Positions 6,759 through 13,262 of a stretch of 13,435 bases of DNA are shown here, piece by piece (positions within the stretch are counted from its first letter, which is position 1; every line of letters starts with the position of its first letter). This stretch comes from Elusimicrobiota bacterium. Its GTDB lineage: Bacteria > Omnitrophota > Gorgyraeia > Zapsychrales > Fredricksoniimonadaceae. The notes under the pieces are model-generated. The model searched no databases. It was not told the origin of the DNA and worked only from the letters and a program-made list of their open reading frames with translations. Both the position numbers and the translations under genes were made by a program. Location: positions 1 to 13,435 of the forward strand of contig JAAYZZ010000005.1 of the NCBI GenBank assembly GCA_012514595.1. The letters are read 5' to 3'.

Positions 6759-8059
6759 CAAAACCCTCCCGGTCTCCGCAATTTTCTCAACTGCTGCTCC
6801 TTCACTTTCTGCACCCTCGCGGCGATCTCCTCGGGGGTCGCATCACCGATGATGATGGCCTGGATCCCCTTGTCAAGGGCCTCGACCACGACAGGGTCCT
6901 CGCTGTGCGACCAGATCATAGGGTGCGTCGTATGCGCCATCGTCCTCAAAAATCCTCCCAGGACCTCGGGCAACGCCACGACCGCCTCACGGTTCGACGG
7001 AAGATTATAGGTCTCATGCGTCAGAACGATCTGCTGATCCCGACGGGTGATCCAATGCAGGAACGCGATGGCCTTCTCTTTGTTCGGCCCGTGGGCGCTC
7101 ACCACGAAAGAGGACCCCGCCCCGCCCCAGGACCGCATCGGGAGCAACGGATCCGCCGCCGGAAGGGTGGTGACGCCATAATCCAGCGCTGGATTCATAT
7201 CATGATAAACATTGACGCACCAGGACCCGTTGAAGGCGAAGGCGGCGCGCTCCAGGGCAAAATCCTGCTCCGCGTACTTGTTCCCCTTGGTCACGATCCC
7301 TTCCATGAAGGCCCCAGCCCTGGCAAGCCTATCAAAGACACGCAAGACCTCGATCCAGCCGGAATCCGTGTAAGGGACCTCGCCCTGGAAGGTCCGCATC
7401 ACTTTCTCTTCCCCGAGAATATTGAAGGCGTAATTGGAAGCGAAACAGTCGACCAGCCAGATCTCTCCGAACCCCGAGACGAACGGCGTGACCCCGACCC
7501 GCCGGAGCGTGGCGACCTGTTCCAGAAAACCATCCAGGGTCTTGGCCGGCTCGGCGATCCCGGCTTTCTTGAGAAGGGTGCGGTTAAATACAAGCTGGAT
7601 GTTCGTCAGATCGATCGGGACCCCGTAGATCCCGGGCTTGACCCCCTCCACATTCCCCGGAAGAAAACGGTTCGTATCGACCGCCGGGGGGAACAGTTCG
7701 GCCTGCCACGCCCCTCCATCGGCCTCAAAGGCCGGGGTCAGATCCTCGACAAAACCCGCCTTGATAAAAGAGGCGACGATGGGTTTCTTGTCCAGAAGTC
7801 CGAAAATATCAGGAAGGACATTGGCCTGGGCGGCCGCGATGATCTTGTTGCTGTAGGCGTCGGAAGGGGCGAAAAGCTCGACATGGACGCGAACGCCGGT
7901 CTCCTGTTCGTACTGGCGGGCGAGCTTCTGAAGGGTCTCATCCCGGTCGGTCATCCAGTGCCAGAGCTCGACGGTCTCCGAATGGCGGTCCACACGTCCG
8001 CATCCGAAGATCGCCAGGAAAAGCACCACGCATGATAACCGGACAAACGCGTGTCGCAA
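6758..8059 (-). CDS. ABC sugar-binding lipoprotein (family 1 solute-binding)
   Basis: This 433-residue protein starts with TTG at 8059, supported by AAAGGAG six bases upstream. Residues 1-19 are a hydrophobic signal ending in IFGC; Cys20 is the likely lipidation site, although Phe at the -2 position is unusual. The mature N-terminus begins with the family-typical strand VELWHWMTD. Hallmarks of cluster-1 sugar-binding proteins follow: NKIIAAAQANVLPDIF (about 71-86), a YGVPIDLTNIQLVFNRTLLKKAG segment containing the hinge-side signature, and AFNGSWCVNVYHD (about 280). Later GGAGSSFVVSAHGPNKEKAIAFL and a C-terminal helical lobe complete the fold. Trp and Tyr residues are plentiful for stacking on sugar rings. 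It lies 39 bases after the GH94 gene and overlaps the first permease gene. It would capture an oligosaccharide in the periplasm and deliver it to the two permeases; which one is unknown. Confidence 0.92.
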   Translation of the reverse strand: MRHAFVRLSCVVLFLAIFGCGRVDRHSETVELWHWMTDRDETLQKLARQYEQETGVRVHVELFAPSDAYSNKIIAAAQANVLPDIFGLLDKKPIVASFIKAGFVEDLTPAFEADGGAWQAELFPPAVDTNRFLPGNVEGVKPGIYGVPIDLTNIQLVFNRTLLKKAGIAEPAKTLDGFLEQVATLRRVGVTPFVSGFGEIWLVDCFASNYAFNILGEEKVMRTFQGEVPYTDSGWIEVLRVFDRLARAGAFMEGIVTKGNKYAEQDFALERAAFAFNGSWCVNVYHDMNPALDYGVTTLPAADPLLPMRSWGGAGSSFVVSAHGPNKEKAIAFLHWITRRDQQIVLTHETYNLPSNREAVVALPEVLGGFLRTMAHTTHPMIWSHSEDPVVVEALDKGIQAIIIGDATPEEIAARVQKVKEQQLRKLRRPGGF

Positions 8060-8065
8060 TCAGAT

Positions 8066-8072
8066 CTCCTTT
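8066..8072 (-). promoter_or_regulatory. Ribosome binding site supporting a TTG start
   Basis: AAAGGAG on the minus strand lies six bases upstream of TTG 8059. No ATG sits between it and the lipoprotein signal peptide, so it supports the rare start codon of the sugar-binding protein. Confidence 0.7.
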
Positions 8073-8098
8073 GGGTCGTTGCCCTTAAGCGACTCCCT

Positions 8099-10816
8099 TC
8101 ACCCCAGTCTCACCACGAGCTCTTCGCCGGAAGAAAGGCCCTCGATCGCGCTCCGGGCCAAAAGGACGCCGGCGGGCGTCCTCGAGAGATCCATCACGTT
8201 CCCTCCCGCCTCGACGGAAAGGACCTGGTACTGCCCCGCCTCCCGGCGGGAAGGATTCTGGTACACGACCGTGATCGGCCGGCCCGCGAACGTGCAGGAC
8301 ACCCGGGCCTCGCCCTTCGCATCAAAATCCGCGGCCACCAGCTGCGGAGCCAGAAGAAGGTCTCCCATCACCCCCCGCACCCCGTAGGCGCGCGTCAGAA
8401 GCGTGAGGACAAACCAGCTCGCGGACCCGGTGAGAAAATGGTACATCCCCCGACCCAGGCCGTCAAAATATTCCGGGATCCCCGGATAGATCCGGGCCCG
8501 CGTCGGATGCGTGCTCATCCGGTAAAGCGACAACAGGACATCCCGCGCCTCGACCGGACACCCCTGGACATAAAGCCCGTACGCGTACATGACCGCCATA
8601 TGACTGAAGACGGCGCCGTTCTCCTTGGTCCCGTAAGCGAACCCAAAAGCGCGGCCCAGGGAAAGATAATGGCGAACGCCGAAATCCGTATTCAGCCGGA
8701 CCCCGCCGAGCTCCTTGTCCCACAAGAAATTCTCGACGGAATGCACGACATCACGGGTCTCTTCCGGAGTGGTCAGACCGCTCATGAGAGGGAACACCTG
8801 CCCCGTGAGCGTCATGCGGACCCGACCGTCCCTCTCCCCCTCCACGCGCTCCCCGTCGTTGTCATAATAACCGTTGAACCAGCGGTACCGCGCGCTCCCC
8901 TTCTCGAGAGAAACGACCTCCTGACGACGGATATGCCCGAACGCCCAGGCGGCCTTGCGCCGCAGGTCCGCGATGACATCGGGCACCGCGATCTCGACAC
9001 GCTCGCCGCTCGGCGCCGGCTGCACGGCAGAAAAATATTCCTCGAAAAGACGCTGGCGCTTCGCGGCTGCGTCTTCGTAATCCACGGAAGACCCCGTCGT
9101 CGTATCCAGAAGAACACGGACTTCCCGCGTGAGCGTGAGGGTCTTGAGGCCCTTGCGTTCGGCGACGCGTTCGATAAGATCCGCAATCCGCGCCAGGTTC
9201 CCGGCATAAATGCTCATGAAGGCCACGCTCTCCCCCCGACGGAAAGCCATATCAAGCCCATCGTTCCAGTCCGCGTTCTCCAGCCGGGTGATGTTGTGCT
9301 CCCCCACGTTGAAGAACGCAACAAGGTTCTGGACCAGGATGTGCTCCAGAACGGTCGCCAGATGGACCTTGCCCTCACGGTCGCGCAGACGCTCGCCATC
9401 GGCCGACGTCCACGATGCATCCCTCTTCGTCGAGCGGGCCATCTGGGGGTCCCGGAAATACCCGGCCTCCTCAAAGAGGATGTCCGCATCTCCGCTCTGG
9501 TCGATATAAAGCTGGGTCGTCACAAAGGGCCAGACCCCGTGGTCCATCCACACCCGGGTGATCGCGTTGCGGTCCGCGAGGAACTCGCCGGGCCTCTGCC
9601 CGATGATCGTGGCATTGCTCCCGTCGATGCGGATGCCGGAAAAGTTGTTCAGAAGATGCTCCCGGACATCGCTGGGCTCAATGAGGATCAGGGAAAGAAG
9701 GTCCTGCCAGATATCGCGCCAGCCCTTGCCGCCCTTGCCGTAATCGTGATCCGGCAGGAAGGAGCATCCGAAGATCCGTCGCAGGACCGGCTGCAGGGAC
9801 ACCCACTTCATCCACGCGGTCAGGTCCGGGTCCGCATGAGAGAAGACCACGGCCTCGGTCTTGCCCTTCCAGAAGGTCCGGTTCGCCTGAAGCGCCTCCT
9901 CAAAGGCCTCTTCCGAGGCAAAACGGCTGAACTGCGCGAGCGCCGCGGAGGCGTTCTCCGCGATCCCCGCCGCAACGATGAAGACAGCACGCTCTCCCGG
10001 GGCCAGGGACACCTCCCGGAACGCGAGCGCTCCCATGGCCTCGCGGCCGTTGCGCTCGGCCTCGGTCAGTTCGCGCGGCGGGCGCCCCTCGCGGACCGCC
10101 TCCGGGGCGATGAGGGATCCCCCCTCGCCAAGAAAATCATCCGCCGTCGGAAAAGTCCCCGCCGGAAGGACGCCATTCCCCGTGCATCCGAACACATGAT
10201 AGACCTGCCCGCACAGCCGGTGTCCCACCTCATCAAAGACCATGGTCGGCTCCACCAGGACCCCCTCGGGCAATTGGCGGGTGCGCTTCAAAAGGGCGGT
10301 CACATGTTCATGATCATGCTTGTTGGCGAGCGCCCGCCCGAAGATCGGGACCGCAACAGTGGCCGTCAGGACGACCGGGGCCTTTCCCTCGTTGCGGACA
10401 GAGAACCGCGTGAGCTCCACCGTCTCCCCCGTCACGGGAACAAAGGTCAGCGCCTCGAGAGCGACCCCCTTGTCCACAAAGCTCCTCGAAACCTTGTGCC
10501 ACAGCGGTCCCATCTCGACAGAGGCCGGGCCCCTTCCCTCCGCGCCCCGGCCGAAAGACACGACGGCGCCATCCGCAAAACGGACAAAAAATTCTCGGAC
10601 AGGCGAACGCAGGTCCTCCCGCGAGGCCGGCCGCGTCAAATAACGTTCTTTATCGATCTTGATGTCCCCGCTCAAATAAGGGGTGATGGAGGATTTGAGG
10701 CCCGTCCCGTCCGGACCGCAGAGCGGTGCGTAAATAAGCCGCGAACGAAGCGCCTCAGAGGAAATGAACGAACTCCCGTCGTCAAGAAAGCGGTAGAAGG
10801 GGACCTGATCTGCCAT
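8099..10816 (-). CDS. GH94-type beta-glucoside/oligoglucan phosphorylase
   Basis: This 905-residue protein starts at ATG 10816 behind AGGAAGG. It has no signal peptide, so it is cytoplasmic. GH94 enzymes reversibly cleave a beta-glucosidic bond with phosphate, releasing alpha-glucose 1-phosphate. An N-terminal beta-sandwich (about 1-300) is followed by the (alpha/alpha)6 barrel. Family motifs are GKGGKGWRDIWQDLL (360-374), the catalytic block NADWNDGLDMA (514-524) containing the general-acid Asp (516 or 519), RWFNGYYDNDG (645-655), YPGIPEYF (777-784) and GRGMYHFLTGSASW (788-801). The last motif is characteristic of phosphorylase members. The IPEYF variant makes a longer-chain or non-cellobiose substrate plausible, but linkage cannot be read. 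It is somewhat longer than typical cellobiose phosphorylases, which run near 800 residues. It is first in the transporter operon, so it should act on the imported oligosaccharide. Confidence 0.92.
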   Translation of the reverse strand: MADQVPFYRFLDDGSSFISSEALRSRLIYAPLCGPDGTGLKSSITPYLSGDIKIDKERYLTRPASREDLRSPVREFFVRFADGAVVSFGRGAEGRGPASVEMGPLWHKVSRSFVDKGVALEALTFVPVTGETVELTRFSVRNEGKAPVVLTATVAVPIFGRALANKHDHEHVTALLKRTRQLPEGVLVEPTMVFDEVGHRLCGQVYHVFGCTGNGVLPAGTFPTADDFLGEGGSLIAPEAVREGRPPRELTEAERNGREAMGALAFREVSLAPGERAVFIVAAGIAENASAALAQFSRFASEEAFEEALQANRTFWKGKTEAVVFSHADPDLTAWMKWVSLQPVLRRIFGCSFLPDHDYGKGGKGWRDIWQDLLSLILIEPSDVREHLLNNFSGIRIDGSNATIIGQRPGEFLADRNAITRVWMDHGVWPFVTTQLYIDQSGDADILFEEAGYFRDPQMARSTKRDASWTSADGERLRDREGKVHLATVLEHILVQNLVAFFNVGEHNITRLENADWNDGLDMAFRRGESVAFMSIYAGNLARIADLIERVAERKGLKTLTLTREVRVLLDTTTGSSVDYEDAAAKRQRLFEEYFSAVQPAPSGERVEIAVPDVIADLRRKAAWAFGHIRRQEVVSLEKGSARYRWFNGYYDNDGERVEGERDGRVRMTLTGQVFPLMSGLTTPEETRDVVHSVENFLWDKELGGVRLNTDFGVRHYLSLGRAFGFAYGTKENGAVFSHMAVMYAYGLYVQGCPVEARDVLLSLYRMSTHPTRARIYPGIPEYFDGLGRGMYHFLTGSASWFVLTLLTRAYGVRGVMGDLLLAPQLVAADFDAKGEARVSCTFAGRPITVVYQNPSRREAGQYQVLSVEAGGNVMDLSRTPAGVLLARSAIEGLSSGEELVVRLG

Positions 10817-10854
10817 GAAGACCTTCCTCGGGTTCCTGAAAAAGACAGGGCGTT

Positions 10855-10883
10855 ATTCTAATGGAAGGGGCCGACAGGGACAA
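10855..10883 (-). promoter_or_regulatory. Candidate promoter of the glucan-utilisation operon
   Basis: On the minus strand TTGTCC (10883-10878, 4 of 6 to consensus) and TAGAAT (10860-10855, 5 of 6) are spaced by 17 bases. Transcription would start near 10848, leaving a leader of about 32 bases before the phosphorylase ATG. It lies immediately after a possible terminator of the PilZ pair, which makes this the natural head of the seven-gene run. I see no clear operator palindrome around it. Confidence 0.5.
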
Positions 10884-10884
10884 G

Positions 10885-10911
10885 AAAAAATTAAGCGGAA
10901 ATCAGTTCCCG
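10885..10911 (-). terminator. Possible rho-independent terminator after the PilZ pair
   Basis: On the minus strand a six-pair stem CGGGAA/TTTCCG (one G-T pair) encloses the loop CTGA. CTTAATTTTTTC follows directly (10896-10885). The TGA stop of the PilZ gene lies in the loop. The stem is short and not very GC-rich, so efficiency may be low, but stem and T-run are in the right order only for minus-strand transcription. Confidence 0.45.
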
Positions 10912-11231
10912 GAAAAGGCCATCGCGTACTTCGTGATCCGGTGCATCCGCACAAGATTGACCTTCTGGAACTGAAGGCCGACCTCATAAAGACGGGGCCC
11001 CGCCTCCCGGACCCAACAGACCCGTCCGCTCAAAGGGACCGGATCCTGTCCGTCGGGAAGTTTGACATCGAGGGTCACATAATCGTTGAGGAAGAGCCTC
11101 TCTCTTGTCGAGATCCTGAGTCCAGATGCGGAAATGTCCTTGAGAAAAACGTCGAGACCGTAATCGAGGGATGTGTCGCGGAACTTGACCGGAAAATGCG
11201 CCGTTAGGCGTTCAAAGAGACGTCTTTCCAT
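10902..11231 (-). CDS. Small stand-alone PilZ domain protein
   Basis: This 109-residue protein is one PilZ domain with nothing appended. Both halves of the cyclic-di-GMP-binding signature are visible: RLFER (RxxxR, Arg4 to Arg8) at the N-terminus and DISASG (DxSxxG, 32-37) after the first strands. Beta-strand segments VTLDVKL, LSGRVCWV and YEVGLQF follow, with a short C-terminal helix. Such proteins usually bind cyclic di-GMP and act as cytoplasmic effectors on motility, secretion or exopolysaccharide synthesis. ATG 11231 lies four bases after GAGGAT. It is 30 bases downstream of another PilZ gene, evidently in one transcript. The partner process is unknown. The glucan operon next door is tempting, but a terminator and promoter seem to lie between them. 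Confidence 0.9.
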   Translation of the reverse strand: MERRLFERLTAHFPVKFRDTSLDYGLDVFLKDISASGLRISTRERLFLNDYVTLDVKLPDGQDPVPLSGRVCWVREAGPRLYEVGLQFQKVNLVRMHRITKYAMAFSGN

Positions 11232-11261
11232 ACGATCCTCACCAGCTCTGTTCGCCTGCCC

Positions 11262-11603
11262 TTAATGCGCGATGAACCGATGCTTCAGGGAATCATCGAG
11301 TTCGTCCTTGGTCCCGTCGATGATATCGGAAAAAGTGAGCCCGATTCGATACTGGTCCCCATCGGCGATCTTGCGGACCCACTTGACCTCGCCGATCACA
11401 AGGACCGGCTCGGAATCCGGCTTGAGCGCCAATTCGATCGCGATCTTCTCGTGAAGAGGAACGGACCGATTCGAAATGAACCCGATACCATCACGACTGA
11501 TATCCACCGTGCGGGATGTGGCGAAGACCGCCCCATCCTTGCCATCCACAGGGACAAGGCAATTGAACCGTCTGGACTTTCTTTTATCGGCCCATGTTTC
11601 CAT
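11262..11603 (-). CDS. Small stand-alone PilZ domain protein
   Basis: This 113-residue single-domain protein has RKSRR (RxxxR, Arg8 to Arg12) and DISRDG (DxSxxG, 34-39). These are the residues that hold cyclic di-GMP in PilZ proteins. Strands IAIELAL, VLVIGEVKWV and YRIGLTF match the barrel, and an acidic, helical C-terminus (97-109) follows. The start at ATG 11603 has only a weak CAGG site close upstream, and a candidate -10 box lies just ahead, so the mRNA leader may be very short. It heads a two-gene unit with the PilZ gene 30 bases downstream. The two proteins are similar in layout but clearly diverged, suggesting an old duplication or two separate recruits. The target is unknown. Confidence 0.9.
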   Translation of the reverse strand: METWADKRKSRRFNCLVPVDGKDGAVFATSRTVDISRDGIGFISNRSVPLHEKIAIELALKPDSEPVLVIGEVKWVRKIADGDQYRIGLTFSDIIDGTKDELDDSLKHRFIAH

Positions 11604-11614
11604 AACCTGTTACC

Positions 11615-11642
11615 ATTGTAATCTTTGCCTAGTTGAACACAA
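11615..11642 (-). promoter_or_regulatory. Candidate promoter for the PilZ pair
   Basis: Minus-strand TTGTGT (11642-11637) and TACAAT (11620-11615, 5 of 6 to consensus) are separated by 16 bases. If used, transcription would begin only a few bases before ATG 11603, giving a nearly leaderless message, which agrees with the poor ribosome binding site there. Confidence 0.35.
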
Positions 11643-11909
11643 TCTTTTTTCAGAATTTCTTGCGCCCCACCCACACCTACGATCGGACCGAACCTCCCTT
11701 CAGTTCTTGCCCCTCCAGGCGGTCTTTATGGGGTCCTCTCCCTTGGGCATCTCGTCTCCAGACACACGCCCATTAGAGACGAAAGGCATTAAATATCCTA
11801 TATTTACAAAAATATCCACCCGATTGATCTGGATAAAATATAACATAAAAAACGTTTTCTGAAAAGGCCGGCTTCACTAATTTCTTAAAAATTTCTTTTA
11901 ATAAATATT

Positions 11910-11923
11910 TATAATCGTATAAT
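11910..11923 (+). promoter_or_regulatory. Two overlapping-range TATAAT -10 boxes
   Basis: Perfect TATAAT hexamers occur on the plus strand at 11910-11915 and 11918-11923, 19 to 32 bases before the start of the small membrane protein gene. No good -35 box sits at the right distance. They are plausible -10 elements, but the region is so A/T-rich that chance matches are likely. Confidence 0.35.
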
Positions 11924-11941
11924 TCCAATCAAAGAGAGTGG

Positions 11942-12139
11942 ATGATGGCGAAAAAGAACGCACCCCTTCAAAAGATCTCTGTTCAGGAATACCGCAAACG
12001 CCAGGACCTGGAAGCGAAAAAACGCTTCAAACTTCAGGCCTATCCCTGGCCGATCACAATAGCTCTCGTGATCCCATTCGTCACGCTCCTGATCTGTTTC
12101 ACCATCTACTTCATCTATATCACTCAAAGCGCACGATGA
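11942..12139 (+). CDS. Small single-span membrane protein upstream of CvpA
   Basis: This 65-residue protein has a basic, probably cytoplasmic N-terminal part (1-33, rich in Lys, Arg, Gln) with helical character. One hydrophobic span follows at about 38-61, starting after PWP, and a five-residue tail ends it. The charge distribution predicts the N-terminus inside. ATG 11942 or the next codon's ATG 11945 could be the start; GAGAG lies just upstream and fits the second slightly better. Its TGA overlaps the ATG of the CvpA-family gene by four bases (ATGA), a strong sign that it is a real gene and translationally coupled. I do not recognise a family. Partnership with the CvpA-like protein in one membrane complex is a reasonable inference. 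Confidence 0.75.
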   Translation: MMAKKNAPLQKISVQEYRKRQDLEAKKRFKLQAYPWPITIALVIPFVTLLICFTIYFIYITQSAR

Positions 12140-12825
12140 GCCTCACATATACTGACATTGTCACGGTCGTCATCCTGTTCCTTCTGGCGCTGCGGGGAGC
12201 TTCCGAAGGTTTCTGGCGATCCCTGATCTGGCCGGCCTCGATCACTGTCTCCTATCTTATTTTTGCGCTGTCTTTTGCGACCAGCCGCAACCTCATCATG
12301 AGCGGACTGGCCGCGGTCGTCGCCTCATTCTTGACGAAATGGCTCCTGGGTCTGGTCTTCAAACGCCCCAGCGATGAGACCCCGCCCCCCGCACTCCTCA
12401 GCCGCATCGGCGGGATCGCGATCCAACTCTCGTGGAGCACGGCGCTCGCCCTCATCCTCATCACGTGTCTGGCGCTCGCCCCTCTGGGTCAGTTCGGTCT
12501 GGGGGACATCAACGACGACGCCCAAAGATCGCACGCCTATGGACTGATCAAACCGTTCATCGTTCTGCCAAAGAACAAGAAAAAGATCACGCCCCGGAAC
12601 AAGGACCTCCAGGCCATGGCGGACGATCCTGCGGTCCAGGTCCTCCTGGAGGATGAGAGGATCCGCTCCCTGATCGAGGACAAGGCCTTCCTCGAGGCGG
12701 CCGAGAAACGCGACATCCAAAAGATCCTCAACGATCCACGGATCCAGGAACTCCAGAAAGACCCCACCTTCCTGGTCAAGATCATGCGGATCTATGCCAC
12801 CCTGAACACCGCCGAACCCGAGTAA
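12136..12825 (+). CDS. CvpA-family membrane protein with DP-rich helical tail
   Basis: This 229-residue protein starts at ATG 12136, overlapping the upstream stop. A longer in-frame extension to 11938 is rejected because it would cover the whole small gene in another frame. Four hydrophobic spans lie near 6-20, 28-47, 52-73 and 91-115. The N-terminus (TDIVTVVILFLLALRGASEGF) has the CvpA pattern: Asp at the head of span 1, then a Gly..Gly/Phe turn. CvpA proteins are inner-membrane proteins first tied to colicin V production and later to envelope tolerance, with unknown biochemistry. Residues 158-218 form a charged helical tail with recurring Asp-Pro steps (DDPAVQVLLED, NDPRIQELQKDP), resembling short repeats in STI1-like segments. 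This tail is unusual for CvpA. The family call is moderate, the membrane nature firm. Confidence 0.78.
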   Translation: MSLTYTDIVTVVILFLLALRGASEGFWRSLIWPASITVSYLIFALSFATSRNLIMSGLAAVVASFLTKWLLGLVFKRPSDETPPPALLSRIGGIAIQLSWSTALALILITCLALAPLGQFGLGDINDDAQRSHAYGLIKPFIVLPKNKKKITPRNKDLQAMADDPAVQVLLEDERIRSLIEDKAFLEAAEKRDIQKILNDPRIQELQKDPTFLVKIMRIYATLNTAEPE

Positions 12826-12836
12826 GCTCCCCCGGC

Positions 12837-13229
12837 CTACTCTTCAGTCTTGCCCTGACCATACGAAGGATGCCCGACCTCTTCCCACCAATGCTCGCGC
12901 CATTGATCCGCGCACTGGACCCGCACATAATCCCCGACAGAATCCTTGTCCGCATCGTTCAGCCGGGTGAACTGCAGGCCATGATAGTGCATTCCCCCCT
13001 CATGCCGCCTCCAGGGCACGGTCGCCTCAACAGAGAACGCGAGACCCCGCCCGATGGAAACATCCATCTTGAGGGCTGCGCCGTCCGGAAGCTCGACGGG
13101 CAATGCGATCTGCATCCCCTTGAGATTGATGTCCACAGTCCGCCCTCTTAGGGGGATGTCCCTCCCGGGGATCGAGACGCTCACGTCCTTGTCCAGCCGC
13201 CATCTTGGGATCGTCCGTCTTTCATCCAT
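12837..13229 (-). CDS. PilZ domain protein with variant binding motif
   Basis: This is a 130-residue protein. I choose ATG 13229 because AAGGAGGT stands seven bases before it. An ATG at 13250 would add seven residues but has no good site. RTIPR (RxxxR, Arg5 to Arg9) is present, but the second motif reads DINLKG (33-38), with Asn where Ser is usual in D/NxSxxG. Strands ALKMDVSIG, FSVEATVPW and YHGLQFTRL fit the PilZ barrel, and a Trp-rich C-terminus (QWREHWWEEV) extends beyond the core. Cyclic-di-GMP binding is plausible but less certain than in the two other PilZ proteins here. It lies 33 bases after an unidentified gene, probably in its operon, and converges on the CvpA gene with 11 bases between stops, leaving no room for separate terminators. 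Confidence 0.85.
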   Translation of the reverse strand: MDERRTIPRWRLDKDVSVSIPGRDIPLRGRTVDINLKGMQIALPVELPDGAALKMDVSIGRGLAFSVEATVPWRRHEGGMHYHGLQFTRLNDADKDSVGDYVRVQCADQWREHWWEEVGHPSYGQGKTEE

Positions 13230-13236
13230 GTTCTCC

Positions 13237-13244
13237 ACCTCCTT
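13237..13244 (-). promoter_or_regulatory. Ribosome binding site fixing the third PilZ start
   Basis: AAGGAGGT on the minus strand lies seven bases before ATG 13229. It favours this start over the in-frame ATG 13250, which lies upstream of the site itself. Confidence 0.75.
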
Positions 13245-13262
13245 CCGCATTCCTGATCCTTC

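Larger units (their letters stand above)
11604..11941 (+). other. Divergent AT-rich intergenic region
   Basis: This 338-base gap lies between the PilZ pair (leftward) and the small membrane protein gene (rightward). I see no convincing gene in it; open frames crossing it have no binding site and no recognisable domain. The right third is very A/T-rich and contains the perfect palindrome AAAACGTTTT (11849-11858). The outer edges hold candidate promoters for both directions. Confidence 0.6.

Noticed and set aside
6905..8035. A 376-codon plus-strand open frame opposite the sugar-binding protein
   Set aside because: It has an Arg/Gly/Asp/Pro-rich shadow composition and lies opposite a strongly supported lipoprotein gene.
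8051..10861. A 936-codon open frame on the plus strand opposite the GH94 gene
   Set aside because: It is the antisense of a gene with clear GH94 motifs. The product is rich in Arg, Pro, His and Gly with no recognisable domain, and arises because the sense codon usage rarely creates antisense stops.
11849..11858. Palindrome AAAACGTTTT as a regulator operator
   Set aside because: It is a short A/T-dominated palindrome in a very A/T-rich region. There is no second copy near the other promoters and no regulator gene nearby, so there is too little evidence.
11476..11862. A 128-codon plus-strand open frame over the intergenic region
   Set aside because: It starts inside a PilZ gene on the other strand, has no ribosome site and low complexity, and shows no domain.
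11938..12135. N-terminal extension of the CvpA-like protein to 11938
   Set aside because: It duplicates the coding span of the 65-residue gene in another frame. The ATGA overlap and the CvpA-type N-terminus support ATG 12136.
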